From contig BCIH01000001.1 in assembly GCA_002897115.2 (NCBI GenBank), forward strand, positions 1,510,267 through 1,574,266: 64,000 nt of DNA, written 5' to 3'. The stretch comes from Prototheca cutis (lineage: Eukaryota > Chlorophyta > Trebouxiophyceae > Chlorellales > Chlorellaceae). Below are positions 50,861 through 64,000 of the stretch, piece after piece. The first letter of the stretch is position 1. Each line of letters opens with the position of its first letter. The notes below the pieces were generated by a model. The model made no database searches. It worked only from the letters and a program-made list of their open reading frames with translations, and was not told where the DNA came from. Position numbers and translations under genes: made by a program.

Positions 50861-51351
50861 GGCCCCCCTTGGCTTCGGGGCCTTTTCTTCTCCTCCGACT
50901 GGCACTGGGACTAAATCATGAAAACAATGATTTCAATCGTTCTCACAGCACCGTCGGTTTGCGATCAGAGATACGTGTGTGATTTGGGCCAGGTGGATGG
51001 AACTTTCGGCCAAAGGTTTCGGATTTGGGTGGAAGGACGCGCGAGTTGATCCACCCTGTCAGATGCCGGCGACCAAGCCAGAATGGCTTGTCCTCGGCCA
51101 CAGCCTGCTATCCAAACGGGTCCTGCACCTGCCCATGAGGCCAGTCATCTCGGCAGAATGGTGGCGCGCATGAGCGCCTCACACGATGGCGTCCGAGCTC
51201 CCCTCCCCTTTCACATCGCATCTGCCTTCCTAAAACCCCACTGCCGCCGACACCAGCACCACCATCCCCCCTATATCCTTTGGCGAGGGCTTGCTTGTTA
51301 CATGTGTGGCTGCAGGGGCGTTTGGCGCTGTGTAGCGCTTCGTCCTGGCGC
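50861..51351. other. Region between VMA21 and RPS9, with RPS9 poly(A) signal at 51298-51302
   Basis: TTACA at 51298-51302, TGTAA on the minus strand, lies about 50 bases beyond the RPS9 stop. The remainder includes the VMA21 promoter. No other gene is recognised. Confidence 0.55.
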
Positions 51352-52383
51352 TCACTCCTCGTCCTCCTCCTCGGCGCCTTCGGCCTTCCTGGCCAGCGAG
51401 CGCCGCTTGACGCGGCCCGGGCGGCCGCCGCCGAAGGGCGAGTTGAGAGCAAAGTCGATGTGCTTCTGCGAGTCGACGCGGACGATGAAGGAGGGCACGT
51501 TGACCAGCTGCTTGCCGACGCGGATGTGGCGCTGGCGGATGAGCACGCGGGCGTGGTGGATGGACTTGGCGAGGCCCAGCTTGAACACCTGGGTCTGCAG
51601 GCGGCGCTCCAGCACGCGATCGGGGGTCAGCGACAGCACGTAATCCAGGCGGTCCTCGTGGGGCTCCAGGAAGCCGTAGCGGTACATGCGACGCATCAGG
51701 GCCTCGCCCTCGAACAGGCGGCGGGGGTCCTTCTCCTCCAGCGTCAGCAGTTCACGCGCACGGGAGCGGAAGCGGGACAGAACCAGCTGCACGCGCCACA
51801 GCTCGCGCTTGTTGCGCAGGCCAAACTCGCCGACCGTCTTCAGCTCGGCGTCGAGGCGCTCCTTCTCGAACGGACGGCGCGGCTTCTTGAAGGTCTTGCC
51901 ATCTGCATGTCGGGATGCGTGTATTCGTGTGTAACACGGAAATGAGAACGCTTGCTTGCATCGTGGTTGGGGTGGGGAGAAAAAAGGGGCGACGGGGGGA
52001 GGAGTGTCATCCCCTGCCCAGGGCAGGGAACTCCACTGCCGGCCCGGCATTCCACGATCGTGCACGAGAAATCCGTTCGTAGAACCGAGGACAGGGCATC
52101 CTCCCCATCACATATGCATTCCAGACTAATCAAGGCAATGCCGCCCCTGCAAGCCGCAGGCCCGGCGGTCGTGGCCCCGGGACGACGGCCCAGAGCATCG
52201 GCAACCGTGGGAGAACCAGGGCCNGCCCCGGGCACACGAGTCGCGCATGCCCTTCAATCTGCATACACGTCTCCANTGAAACCGAAGATGCCTCCGGCAC
52301 TGCTCCCCAGCCACGGCTTGCCCTCCGCCCGAGCGGCACTGGCCACCACACTCACAGTTGCGGTAGAAGGCGATTTTCGGCAT
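51352..52383 (-). CDS. RPS9: 40S ribosomal protein uS4 (RPS9)
   Basis: uS4 is a structural protein of the small ribosomal subunit near the mRNA channel and the decoding region. ATG 52383 starts the short exon MPKIAFYRN, which ends in T before a GTGAGTGTGG donor. The acceptor near 51905 supplies AT, so the product reads [20 protein letters not shown], as in plants (FYRNYGKTFK). The long exon contains [99 protein letters not shown] and the acidic end EEEDEE. Length about 190 residues is standard. The intron of about 450 bases holds two Ns (52224, 52276). Confidence 0.96.
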
Positions 52384-53560
52384 GGTTGCGTCCCAGCCGC
52401 CTCAGTCGGCCAAGCCTCGCCTCACTCCAAAACACGACAGGGGAGCGGGTCACCTGCCAAAGAGGGCGAGTTAGGCAAGGGGCTGGGCACATCACCACCC
52501 GGGCGGCGAGGCACCCCGGCAGCCTGGAGGCGGGAAACGCCTGCACCCAGCAGACGGAAGTAGAAAGCGCGCACAGTCCCCAGGAAAATGCACCATTTTA
52601 CCAGGTCGCGCTCTCATCAAGGCATCAGAAATGAACCATTGAACTGATCGTCGCTTGCTGGAGCGAATTTTTCTATTGTTTAATTGTTCTGAGTCTGAGA
52701 AAGCTCGAGGATGTTCGTGCCTGTCCTGGATCAGGGCCGGATCTTGCCCTGCAGTGCCACCCCGGTTCCAGGGGAGCACAGCAAGGGGTGGTGTCACCTA
52801 AAACTCGAAACTTTCAAGAATCGTTCATACGAGTTCGTGGTGCCATTAGGAAATGCATTTGAACGGCGTTTTGTGGCGGGTCGTCTAGATGGACCGCCAC
52901 CCAAGTGGGAACACCGCTGGTCCGCTGCGCCTGCATGTGACTGCCGCCAAGTGGGGTCAATGGATCCAAAGGGAGTTCAAGTAAGCATGACGTCCTCGTG
53001 TGCATTGCATCTCAGCGGTGAGCTCTTGGGCCAGCCCTTACTGGNCCATAGAGAAGAAGGTACCCGGGCAAGCCACGTGGCAGAGCTGCTCCTCTAGGGG
53101 GTCCGTATTCTCACATCTATTCTGACTTGGGGCTCGACAATGACCAAATCACTCGATCAGATAGCGAGATTTCGANTGGCAGGAAGAAATCAGCAAGGCA
53201 TGAAGGCTTCNCTCTCGTCACCTTGACGACCAAGTTGTGCTCTGGGCAAGGCAGTAAATGTTTTCATGGTCCGCCCTGCTCGTGCATTTTTACACACAGA
53301 GAAACCGAACAAAATGNCTGCAGCAAATTTGACATTATGTTGTCCAAGTGCCAAGNTGGAAACGGCCGCTGGCTAAAACGAGACGAAANAGAAATCGCGC
53401 TCCATGCAAAATGATTGGCGACAGCACCTGACGNAGACACAGAAAAAACCTCNCTCNGCTGCACCTCGCGCTTGAGATTGGTGCGCAACGGCCCCAGCAT
53501 CCACTGAATTAGCCTAGGACAAGTATTGTTTTACAAGGGCATCACATCCATGGAATCGCC
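52384..53560. other. Divergent intergenic region with low-quality sequence
   Basis: This separates RPS9 (-) from FIGL1 (+). No gene is recognised. Single Ns are frequent between 53176 and 53457, so this stretch is low quality and small exons could be hidden. An overlapping upstream ORF of 14 codons starts at 53550, just before the FIGL1 start at 53561, out of frame. Confidence 0.5.
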
Positions 53561-56649
<3,089 letters not shown>

Positions 56650-57051
56650 CGTGGTGTTGCCCACGGAGGAGGTCGATGCATCCCCTCATTCCAGTATGAA
56701 CATGGGGAAGGGTCTGTACGCTCCCTTCCTCTGCCCTCCTCCATGGTGTGCAGGCTTTATAACACCACTCAAACTGAATATCATAGGTTTGTATGCTAGG
56801 ATAATTTGTATCCCATTACATGGGTGGGCCTCAGCCTTGCCAAAAATTTACAGCCGGAGGTGCAGAGGGAATGTCAAGTGCAGTGGCTGGCTTGGTACAT
56901 CATGCTGACAGGGAACAGGGACAAGGGAGACAGTGCTGGGAGCTGTGCGTCCTATCCAAAAGCTGACTCTCTTTCGTCTATATGCGTGCAATGAAATCAG
57001 AGTGCGAAGTGGACACCTGTGTGGCGACAAATCTCGCCGTTCCACGGGCCC
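56650..57051. other. Convergent region, FIGL1 / unknown membrane protein
   Basis: No gene is recognised. It holds both 3' untranslated regions; no clear TGTAA was placed. Confidence 0.4.
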
Positions 57052-58164
57052 TTAGTTCGAGTGGCGGCGGGCGCCCAGCATGGTGCGCAGGCGCTGCGAG
57101 ACTTCGGACGCTTGGACGTCGGCGCCGATGTCACGGCCGGCGTCCAGGGCCATGGTAGAGCGCAGCGGGCTCAGCGTGGCCTCCAAGCTGGCGGCCAGCG
57201 GCGCGATGTGCTGGCGCAGCGCGGGCCCCGCCTGGTCGAGGGTCTCGATGCCCAGCTGGCGTGCGGTGGTGACGGTCAGCGCGGCAGTGCCCCACAGCGC
57301 CAGAACGCTGCCCCAGAAGAAAGCACGGCCGGGCGTGAACTTTGGCAGCAGGCGCAGGCCCACCATCTGCGGCGACTCGAGCTGTGCGCGCGCGATCTTG
57401 GTCTGGCGGATGACCTCGTAGTTGTTAAGCGGGCGGGCCGGCGTGGCGGCCATGCGCTTGCCGTCGGCGACGGAGAAGATGCTGGTGCCGTCACTGGACC
57501 AACGGCCCCGGCCAAAGGACACCTGCGTGCCAAGCTCAAAGCTGGTCATGTACGACGCCTTGGGTGGCGGGCGGCTCACGCCGGGCGTGTACTGGAAGAC
57601 ATACTCGGGGCGACCCTGCACCACCGTGGGGCCAGCCTGGCTGGCAGCACGCAGGCGCTCCAGCGCAGAAGATTCCATCTTGCCCTGCGCACAAAGGGTT
57701 GTGTTTTTTATGTAAAGGCGCGTGAGGACAGCTGTCCAAGAGTGTAGGGTACAGGATACATGGTGCATGCGACCACTGAGACCACTAGGTGTCCACCAGA
57801 CCTGCCCATGTACATGAGCGCACGCACCGGCCGCGCATGCATGCATGCATATACATTGCATGCATACCGAGAGAACCCAGGTCTGACGTCAAAGGGACAA
57901 ACTTGGGCGCCCGCGGCACGGCCGCGGACAAGTGATCGCGCGGGGTTCGCTCCGATACCTCTCGTGTCGGAAACGCCGAAAGCATCCACCCATCATGTCG
58001 AAACACCGGTGAAGACAAAACCCAAACCGGGAACGGGCCGGCACGGTGCTCACCTCCTTGACGAGCCGCTCCACGTAGCGCTCGATGGCCAGGCGGTCCT
58101 CAGCGGCGGCGTGGAAGTTCTCGGCCGCACGCTGGCGCAGGGAAAGGGCAGCCATGGAAGCCAT
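57052..58164 (-). CDS. Conserved-type membrane protein of unknown function
   Basis: ATG 58164 opens MASMAALSLRQRAAENFHAA and exon 1 ends at a GTGAGC donor after LVKE. A GCGCAG acceptor near 57682 begins GKMESSALERLRAASQ, so the product is about 240 residues. It contains a segment SYMTSFELGTQVSFGRGRWS, then PLNNYEVIRQTKIARAQLES, and one predicted span AFFWGSVLALWGTAALTV. The tail has helical, amphipathic stretches (LAASLEATLSPLRSTMAL). The short Ala/Arg-rich start could be a mitochondrial or plastid presequence. No family was recognised, although the conserved-looking central part suggests a real protein. Confidence 0.75.
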
Positions 58165-58863
58165 TGGAACTCGGAAGAACTGCTGAAAATTCTTGGGAGC
58201 AAGAGGCAAATGCAGAATGGGGAGTGCACGTAGGATGTGCAGGCTTAAGTAGCTTTGGTTAGTAAATTATGCGACGTCTTCAGAGCCAAGTGCTCGTGAA
58301 GAAATTGCCTATGAGGCCGCTTCGTAAGCCTCTGTCAATAATAGAGGTCACGAAGCACCGGGAGATGACACATTCAGTTGCGTCAACTTCTCAGTCACGC
58401 GTGCATTTCGCAGGCAGCGTCGACGCCAGGGTGACGGAACTCTCGTCCGGTTTACGGAATTCCCCCTTTCCAGCTGCTGAATCACCCATTGGCACCGCCG
58501 GTTTGTAGATGTCAGCTCTTACTAACGCGCGCGTCACCCGGGAGAGAGGGCCGCGCCAACGCCTGGCAAAAGTGTATAAAATCAGGCGATTTTGTTTCAA
58601 ACACATCACAACTCACAATCATTTCCTTCAGAGCACTTTAAAGACTCTTTGCTTGCTTCAAGCACCTTCGGGTCCCTCTTCCCCTCTCCTCATCCCTTCC
58701 CTCAAGGTACACGCGAGCTTTTAGTTGCCGAGTTGCCTGACCTCCTGGGCTGTCTCACCTTGCTTGTTATTCCCCTGAGAAGGGTTGTTATGCAGTTTTC
58801 CATGCTTCTCATACTCGGTCGGCCGCTCACCCTGCCTCCGATTGTCACGCCCTCGCAGGCACC
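58165..58863. promoter_or_regulatory. Divergent promoter region with TATA box and 5'-UTR intron
   Basis: TATAAAA lies at 58575-58581, about 285 bases upstream of the start at 58864, as a TATA box for the plus-strand small gene. A donor-like AAGGTACAC near 58706 and an acceptor TCGCAG at 58855-58860 suggest a 5' untranslated intron just before the ATG. The region also holds the promoter of the unknown membrane protein on the minus strand. Confidence 0.5.
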
Positions 58864-59070
58864 ATGAACCAAGCCGTGTACGTCTCCCTGTCCCTGATCG
58901 GCCTGGTCGGCATCGTCGGCGCCGGTGTTGCCGTCGGCAGCGGCGTGGGCATGATGGCCATGCAGGTGGCCGCCGCGGAGCAGCAGGCCGAGGCCAAGGC
59001 GGTGGCCCACTCCCCCGTGGAGAAGAAGGTGGTCATCTCTCGCGGCTTTGCCGCCTCTGCCCAGCAGTAG
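58864..59070 (+). CDS. Small single-span membrane protein, 68 residues
   Basis: The ATG in ACCATGAACC at 58864 has good context. The product starts MNQAVYVSLSLIGLVGIVGAG with a Gly/Val-rich hydrophobic span continuing GVAVGSGVGMMAM, followed by a soluble part EQQAEAKAVAHSPVEKKVVI ending FAASAQQ. The clear TATA box, 5' intron and TGTAA at 59236-59240 point to a genuine expressed gene. The span has GxxxG-like patterns (GLVGIVGAGVAVGSG) that favour helix packing. No family was recognised; a mitochondrial or plastid complex subunit is possible but unproven. Confidence 0.65.
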   Translation: MNQAVYVSLSLIGLVGIVGAGVAVGSGVGMMAMQVAAAEQQAEAKAVAHSPVEKKVVISRGFAASAQQ

Positions 59071-59235
59071 GCTGGACCCCCAGTCTCAAGTGATATCATT
59101 TTATTTCGCTCCCCCCCCACCGCATTTTGAACTGCAAAGTTGCCACTAGACTGGCTAGGAGCAGGCATAGGTAGCACACCGCACATTGGCACTGCTGTTT
59201 CCTCTCCACACTTGGTACAACGCGGCGTCTGGGAA

Positions 59236-59240
59236 TGTAA
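59236..59240 (+). terminator. TGTAA poly(A) signal of the 58864 gene
   Basis: TGTAA about 165 bases after the stop at 59070. It is the chlorophyte-type polyadenylation pentamer; position is plausible, function inferred. Confidence 0.4.
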
Positions 59241-59354
59241 CTAAAGCAACCTACTTAGAAAGGCAGTGCAGAGGGGTAAGAATTGCCCTGGCAAGGTCCA
59301 GTGGCAGCCGAATTGGCAAGGGGCCATTGCAAGTGCTGCAGAGGTGGAGGATCG

Positions 59355-61416
59355 TCAAGGTTCGAGATCGCCAGCAAGTTGGGTCAGGAGATCGACCTGG
59401 AAAGAGTGGGACACGGGCTGGGGGCTGTCGCCTGCGTCGCCCCGCGGGCGCTTGGGCCGCTGCATGTCAAAGTCCAGCGCCCGCTCCCGCCGCTCTTTCC
59501 TCCTGGCAAATACCTGGCCATTGGGAGGAGGTGGGCCACCAGGCCGGAAGGTGTGCCGGGGCTCGCTGCGCGGGGGGGCCGGTGCAGCTCGGGGCTCTCT
59601 GCGAGGGGAAAATGTGTGCCGCGGCTCGCTGGCTGGAGAGACGTCCACGACCGACTCCTCCCTGGGGGCCAGATCCATGGTGCATGTGGCGCCGCCCGCG
59701 TCGCCTGGCGGCGTGCACAGGTCCCCGCTCGCCCGTTTCTCGCGATGCCCGGCCTCGGCATCGGAAATGCTGCTGGCGCTCACCGTGGACGAGGGCGATG
59801 CCGGGACGGCGGCGACCACAGGCGGCGCGACCGTTCCAGTCGTGGCAGCTGGCCGGCAGCTGCCGCCGTTCTGCGTCCAGATGCCCGGCGGCGTGCCGAG
59901 ATCATCATTTCCCTCTGCCGGCTTGGCGGCCTCCTCCGAGGCAGCCCCGGCGGGTCCACTAGGCGACACGCTGTCCTGGCTCCATGACTGCACACAATGG
60001 TGGATTGGCTTTTGCTGTTGGATTGGTTTGCCATGGCAGAGCCACCAACAGCACCCCCAACCGGCGATGCACTCTGAGCACCGGTACCCGCACCAGGTAA
60101 CAGACCTCAAACAGCGTTCCAGAATCAGGTTGGAAAAAAGGCCGCCGATGCCCCCCAAACCTCCCTTGTGCACACCGTGCTTGATCGTGAGGGTCTCGCC
60201 CGCGCCTCGCGCCGCGCTTTCTTCTCCACGACGAGCATATCCAAGCGGCGCTGGCGTTCAAGCTTGGCGCTCTCTGCCAGCTCCAGCCACTCCCCCGGGT
60301 CCAGGTAGCTCCCCTCGGCGGCGTCCACGGCATCAATGGCATCCAGCTCTGTACGAATCACGTCCGCACGACTGGGGTCCGCAACGACAGCTGTCGCAGC
60401 GGTGGTGTCTGTGACACCATGGTTCCCAGCAGCCCCGCTGGGCGGGAGTTTGAGGCCATTCTGGTCGGCGAGCAGGAGCAGGACGAGGCGGCGGATCCTG
60501 CGGCGCAGCGCCGCGGCATTTTCGGGTCTGAACCAGTGCTCTGTGAGGCGGCCTGGGTAGCAGTCCGGGGTGCCCTCAAACAGGTCGATGTTTTGCGTCC
60601 GGTATTCACGGGCCATGGCATGGGCGGCCGCGCCGTTGATGAACGGCGGCGGGTACTTTGCGAAAAATTCCACGTATGCGCAGAGGAAGAGCCCGCAGTC
60701 GCACGAGTTGTCCTGTCGCACCGCCCGCATGCGCTTGTGCGGCATGGCCTCCCGCACAAACATCTGCGGCAGTGCAGTGGCCACCGTGCCCAGGTCCACA
60801 CCCTGCAGGCCAATACAGCGTTGGGGCATGGAGAGACTGTGGGGATGCCGGCGGAAAGAGAATCAGGAGACGCTGGTGCTGTGGACAAGGGGTTGGGCAA
60901 CAACCGAGATCTGTACCAGAAGGCCAACGCCACCCGCGACCGCTGGCCCCCTGCCAACGACCAACGGAGACAATGCAACCAGCCGCACCTTGACTCTGGT
61001 TGCGTACTCAAAGGACAGGTACGACCGGATGCGGTCCGCCATGTCCTGGCTCCTGTGCCCGCTGTCTGCAATGCGTGGTGGTCGACCAGGGCTCTTAGCG
61101 GGTTGGGCCTCACCACCAGTGATCAGGGTACAGAGACATGCCTGACCTCCCTCCCCCACCAAGACCACAAGCGGCAACCCTGCTCCATCCAACAATCCTT
61201 GATGCGTACTCTGAATGGAGTCAAAGTGCAGGATGCAGGGCGTGGGCCCCGGGCCCATTTCGGCACGAGGGACCGGGAGGGGTTTTTCGAGATCTCCAGC
61301 GCGGTTTGACCCCAAACGCGCAAGGCCCGGGTGGCACACCACCATCAGGCTCCAGTGTGCCAGGTTGTGCACGGGGACGAAAAGGTAATCCTTTTCAAAC
61401 ACGTTCACGCCCTGCG

Positions 61417-61472
<56 letters not shown>

Positions 61473-63862
61473 CGGTCAGATGATGCGTCCATTAGGGGCA
61501 GGCAGCGGCGGGACCAGGCGATGACCACTCGTAACTGAAACCCCAAAGCGACGACTCACGATGCACAGCATCCCCTTGACATGTACCTTCGTCCATTTCT
61601 TCACTTTGAGATAGTTCCTCAGCGCCTGAGCATCGGCGGCCGTCTTGAAAGCCTGAGGCCGGCATCCAGGTGGCAGCTCCCCGCCTGTTGATGGGGTATG
61701 CATTGCATGGCAAGAAGGAATGATGGTGCAACTCGCCTTTTCGGATGGCCACTCCGGCTGTGCAGGGCACCGACGGTCCGCTCAGAAGAAAGCACGGCAG
61801 TCGGACAATGCAAGGCAAACAGAACCACAACCGCCTGCCGGCCGACCAACCTCGTTTCTCTGCCAGACGGGAGTAGAAAAAGGTGCTAAAGAAATAGCAG
61901 CGCTGCTTGATTGCCGGGTCCAGTTCCTCCTGAATGTGCCTGCACAGGATCCCAGGGTTCTTTTTCTGTCATGAGGGCCTTGCTTCCAGCACCGACCACC
62001 TTGGCACGGCAACGTAGAGGCCGGGTTCTGCACACAAACACAGGTCATGTCAACCACGCGTACCGAAGATAAAAGTCAATGATGGTGTCGTTGAGGAAAT
62101 TCCCTGGGTCTAACCAGACCAAGTCACGGGCAGGAATGGACACGGCACCCGACCCGCCATCGGGAGGGAACACGCACTGCAAGCCCTGCACCAAGGGAGG
62201 ACAGGAATGTGCTGGTTTCGTTCATTGTTGAACACCGGCATGCCTGTCCAACGCAATAGATCCAGGAAAATCCATGCTCAGCAGCATGTGCGCCGCCAAT
62301 GCGACGCTGCCCGCCGCACCTCAAGGGCACTGGCAACGCCCGAAGCGTCGCCGGCGGCTGTCCTGCGTGTTCTTGTCCGCCCCTGGTCACTGGGCATTTC
62401 CTGCTGCGCTTTGGCCCCTTGCGCATCCGGTTCCTCATCAGAACTATCCAAAAGGATGGGATTCTCCTGCACGATGGTAATGGCAGGTAGTGGGCAAGTT
62501 TCTGCTGGGCTGCTGTGCCACCCTCCTTCCATGATTCCCCTTTCTCTCTCTGCCCCTTCCCAACCCACCGCCACCACCATCACCACCACCACCATCATCA
62601 AACAGACAAAAAAAAGAAGGATACGCCATGCTTGCCTTGGTTCCCATCGAGCTTGGGCCTGGAGCCTTGGCTGCCGGCTGTGCACCCTTGGTCTTGGGAG
62701 CAGCAGATCCGGACTGGGGCCGGGGACGGGAAGGGAGGCCCTGGCCCGGCAATACCCTGCCTTGCCTGGATCCGCCCATAAAATCGGCAGGTGAAATCGG
62801 CTTGAAGCGACGGTCGCAGGGCTTTGCAGGGTCCTCTGGTCTCTGGGATGTGGAAGCATCCAGGATGTCACGATTGCTCACCAAGCAAGGCGTGCACACC
62901 GATGCCTCTGCTCCCGTGGCTCTCTCCTGCACGGCATAGTTTTTTGGTTCAAGGCGTGTTGTGAGAAAAAACAACGGCTTGGTTTGATCACGACAAAAGA
63001 GATAAGCCAGCCCACTACACCCCATCATGTGACCCCCGCTTTGGCATTGGAGGGGTTGCTGTCTTGATGATTCCGCACATCAACCGCAGCGACACCGCCC
63101 GGACACAATGATGGTGTAACAAGTTGGCCCAAGCACACGGCTCCCTGGCATTGGTGACCCTTCCACACACCACGCATTGCTGCAGCTTGCTTTGAGATCC
63201 ACACAGCTTGCAGTGCCGCAAGGCTTTCCGCTCCCGAAAGCTGGATGGACTTGCATCTGCAAGAGTCGATGTCTGCTTCTCTGATGGGACCAAACCCTCT
63301 AAAAGCTCCATTCTGAACTAGTTTATTTCCACAAGTGCACCGACAATGCAATTTCCTTCAAAGTCCTCACCCGAGGACCGCGCAGCATCCAGCATGCTTC
63401 TTGCCCGGCTGCTCCCGTCGGTGGGAAGTCGGAGTCCCGGTGACACCTGTGCAGAGTTGAGCAGAGCAACTCAAACGAATGGACGCCGAGGCACAACAGG
63501 CATGTACCATACGCCATTGCCAACCAAGCAGCCACCAAATCCATGGACCCATCATCACCCGGACCTGCTCTCCACCTTCCCCAGAACAGAACACTGTTGC
63601 AAAGCTCTGTGGAAACCCCCTGGAGATAATTTCCGCTCACCCTCTCTCGTTCCCGGCTCTCACGCTCCCTCCTGAGCTGCAGCAGGAGCTTGAGTTTCTG
63701 CACCTGGCAACTCAAGGGCAGGGGGTTGGCTTTTCCCCCTGCCTTCAACTCCTTTAGCAGCCTGCGGTTCCTTTCCAGGACCTCTGATATGCTGGCAATC
63801 GTGCGGGGTCTGGAGCCCAGCAAGGGGCTCAGCTCCGCTTCCAGGGCCTCGTAATCCATCAT
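59355..63862 (-). CDS. Ulp2/SENP6-7-type SUMO protease
   Basis: This C48 cysteine peptidase family deconjugates SUMO from proteins, mostly in the nucleus. ATG 63862 opens MMDYEALEAELSPLLGSRPR, a helical N-terminus; a Cys-rich HCKLCGSQSKLQQCVVC segment (about 63160-63210) may be an exon. The catalytic domain begins around 62130 with DLVWLDPGNFLNDTIIDFYLR, then DPAIKQRCYFFSTFFYSRL, YLKVKKWTKVHV and GVNVFEKDYLFVPVHNLAHW (catalytic His), then CILHFDSIQSTHQ (catalytic Asp). RQDNSCDCGLFLCAYVEFFAKY carries the oxyanion Gln and the nucleophile Cys. A basic Pro/Ser-rich C-terminal exon (59355 to about 59987) contains the near-repeat EPRHTFSPRREPRAA / EPRHTFRPGG and ends LLTQLAGDLEP. Exon borders before 62200 are approximate. 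One long acceptor-side repeat is at 61418-61471. Confidence 0.85.
61418..61471. repeat. (GT)n plus 41-base G-run (sense C/CA before a protease acceptor)
   Basis: On the plus strand GTGTGTGTGTG is followed by a G-run from 61431 to 61471. In the sense strand this is C41, (CA)n and CCGCAG, directly before the exon GVNVFEKDY. Confidence 0.9.
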
Positions 63863-64000
63863 TCAAGGGTTCACGGTGCGATGGATCGCATCCTCGTTCC
63901 GTCAACAGCCCGCGCTCGTGTCCGGGCCCGGCAACCAATGAGAGGAGTCATCAAACCTCCGACATCGGGGCTTTTTCGACGCCATCAGGACGTCGCATGC

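Noticed and set aside
57830..57870. GCATGC-type repeated hexamer (also near 6817 and 23541)
   Set aside because: Self-complementary short repeat found in intergenic and intron DNA; no element boundaries or target duplications were seen.

Overview
This is nuclear DNA of a photosynthetic green alga, most likely a trebouxiophyte chlorophyte of the Chlorella/Auxenochlorella type (an inference from gene content, GC richness and style; no marker gene here fixes the species). The signs are dense single-copy eukaryotic genes with many short GT-AG introns, plastid-targeted proteins of plant type (FTSH11, a nuclear chloroplast sulfate ABC ATPase, a plastid thioredoxin-like protein), chlorophyte-style TGTAA poly(A) signals after several stops, and scattered Ns of a draft assembly. 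No bacterial operon, transposon, CRISPR array, rRNA or tRNA gene was recognised.

Layout. 0.3-5.1 kb (+): a divergent actin-related protein 2 and a plastid transaldolase-like protein. 5.5-13.0 kb (-): a TPR protein, the SUMO-activating enzyme subunit UBA2/SAE2 and an AMMECR1-family protein. 13.2-17.6 kb (+): peroxin PEX2 and a predicted plastid protein with two CBM45-like starch-binding modules. 18.0-21.6 kb (-): FTSH11-like protease. 22.9-27.8 kb (+): gamma-tubulin complex protein GCP2. 28.6-30.4 kb (-): chloroplast sulfate transporter ATPase. 31.1-33.5 kb (+): a START-domain protein with an acylation-type N-terminus. 34.0-45.0 kb (-): the giant HEAT-repeat ribosome-biogenesis factor UTP20. 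45.4-47.3 kb (+): tandem glutaredoxin/GST-N-like protein. 47.9-52.4 kb: a tiny unknown gene (-), ESCRT-III VPS2/CHMP2 (+), V-ATPase assembly factor VMA21 (-) and ribosomal protein uS4/RPS9 (-). 53.6-56.6 kb (+): FIGL1 AAA ATPase. 57.0-59.1 kb: an unknown membrane protein (-) and a 68-residue membrane peptide gene (+). 59.4-63.9 kb (-): Ulp2-type SUMO protease.

The genes are unrelated housekeeping functions, as expected in a eukaryotic chromosome. Two belong to one pathway: UBA2 activates SUMO and the Ulp2-like protease removes it. VPS2 and VMA21 both serve endomembranes, and UTP20 and RPS9 both serve the small ribosomal subunit; nothing indicates co-regulation beyond several short divergent intergenic regions.

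The most unusual signal lies in the introns. In many genes, on both strands, simple repeats are polarised relative to transcription: (GT)n and G-runs follow the 5' splice site, and C-runs and (CA)n precede the 3' splice site. The two ends are mutually complementary and could pair. The clearest case is the FTSH11 intron whose G-run and C-run flank a 10-N assembly gap. Two enzymes also look catalytically degenerate: the transaldolase-like protein lacks the Schiff-base lysine, and the ARP2-like protein has lost key residues of its ATP site.
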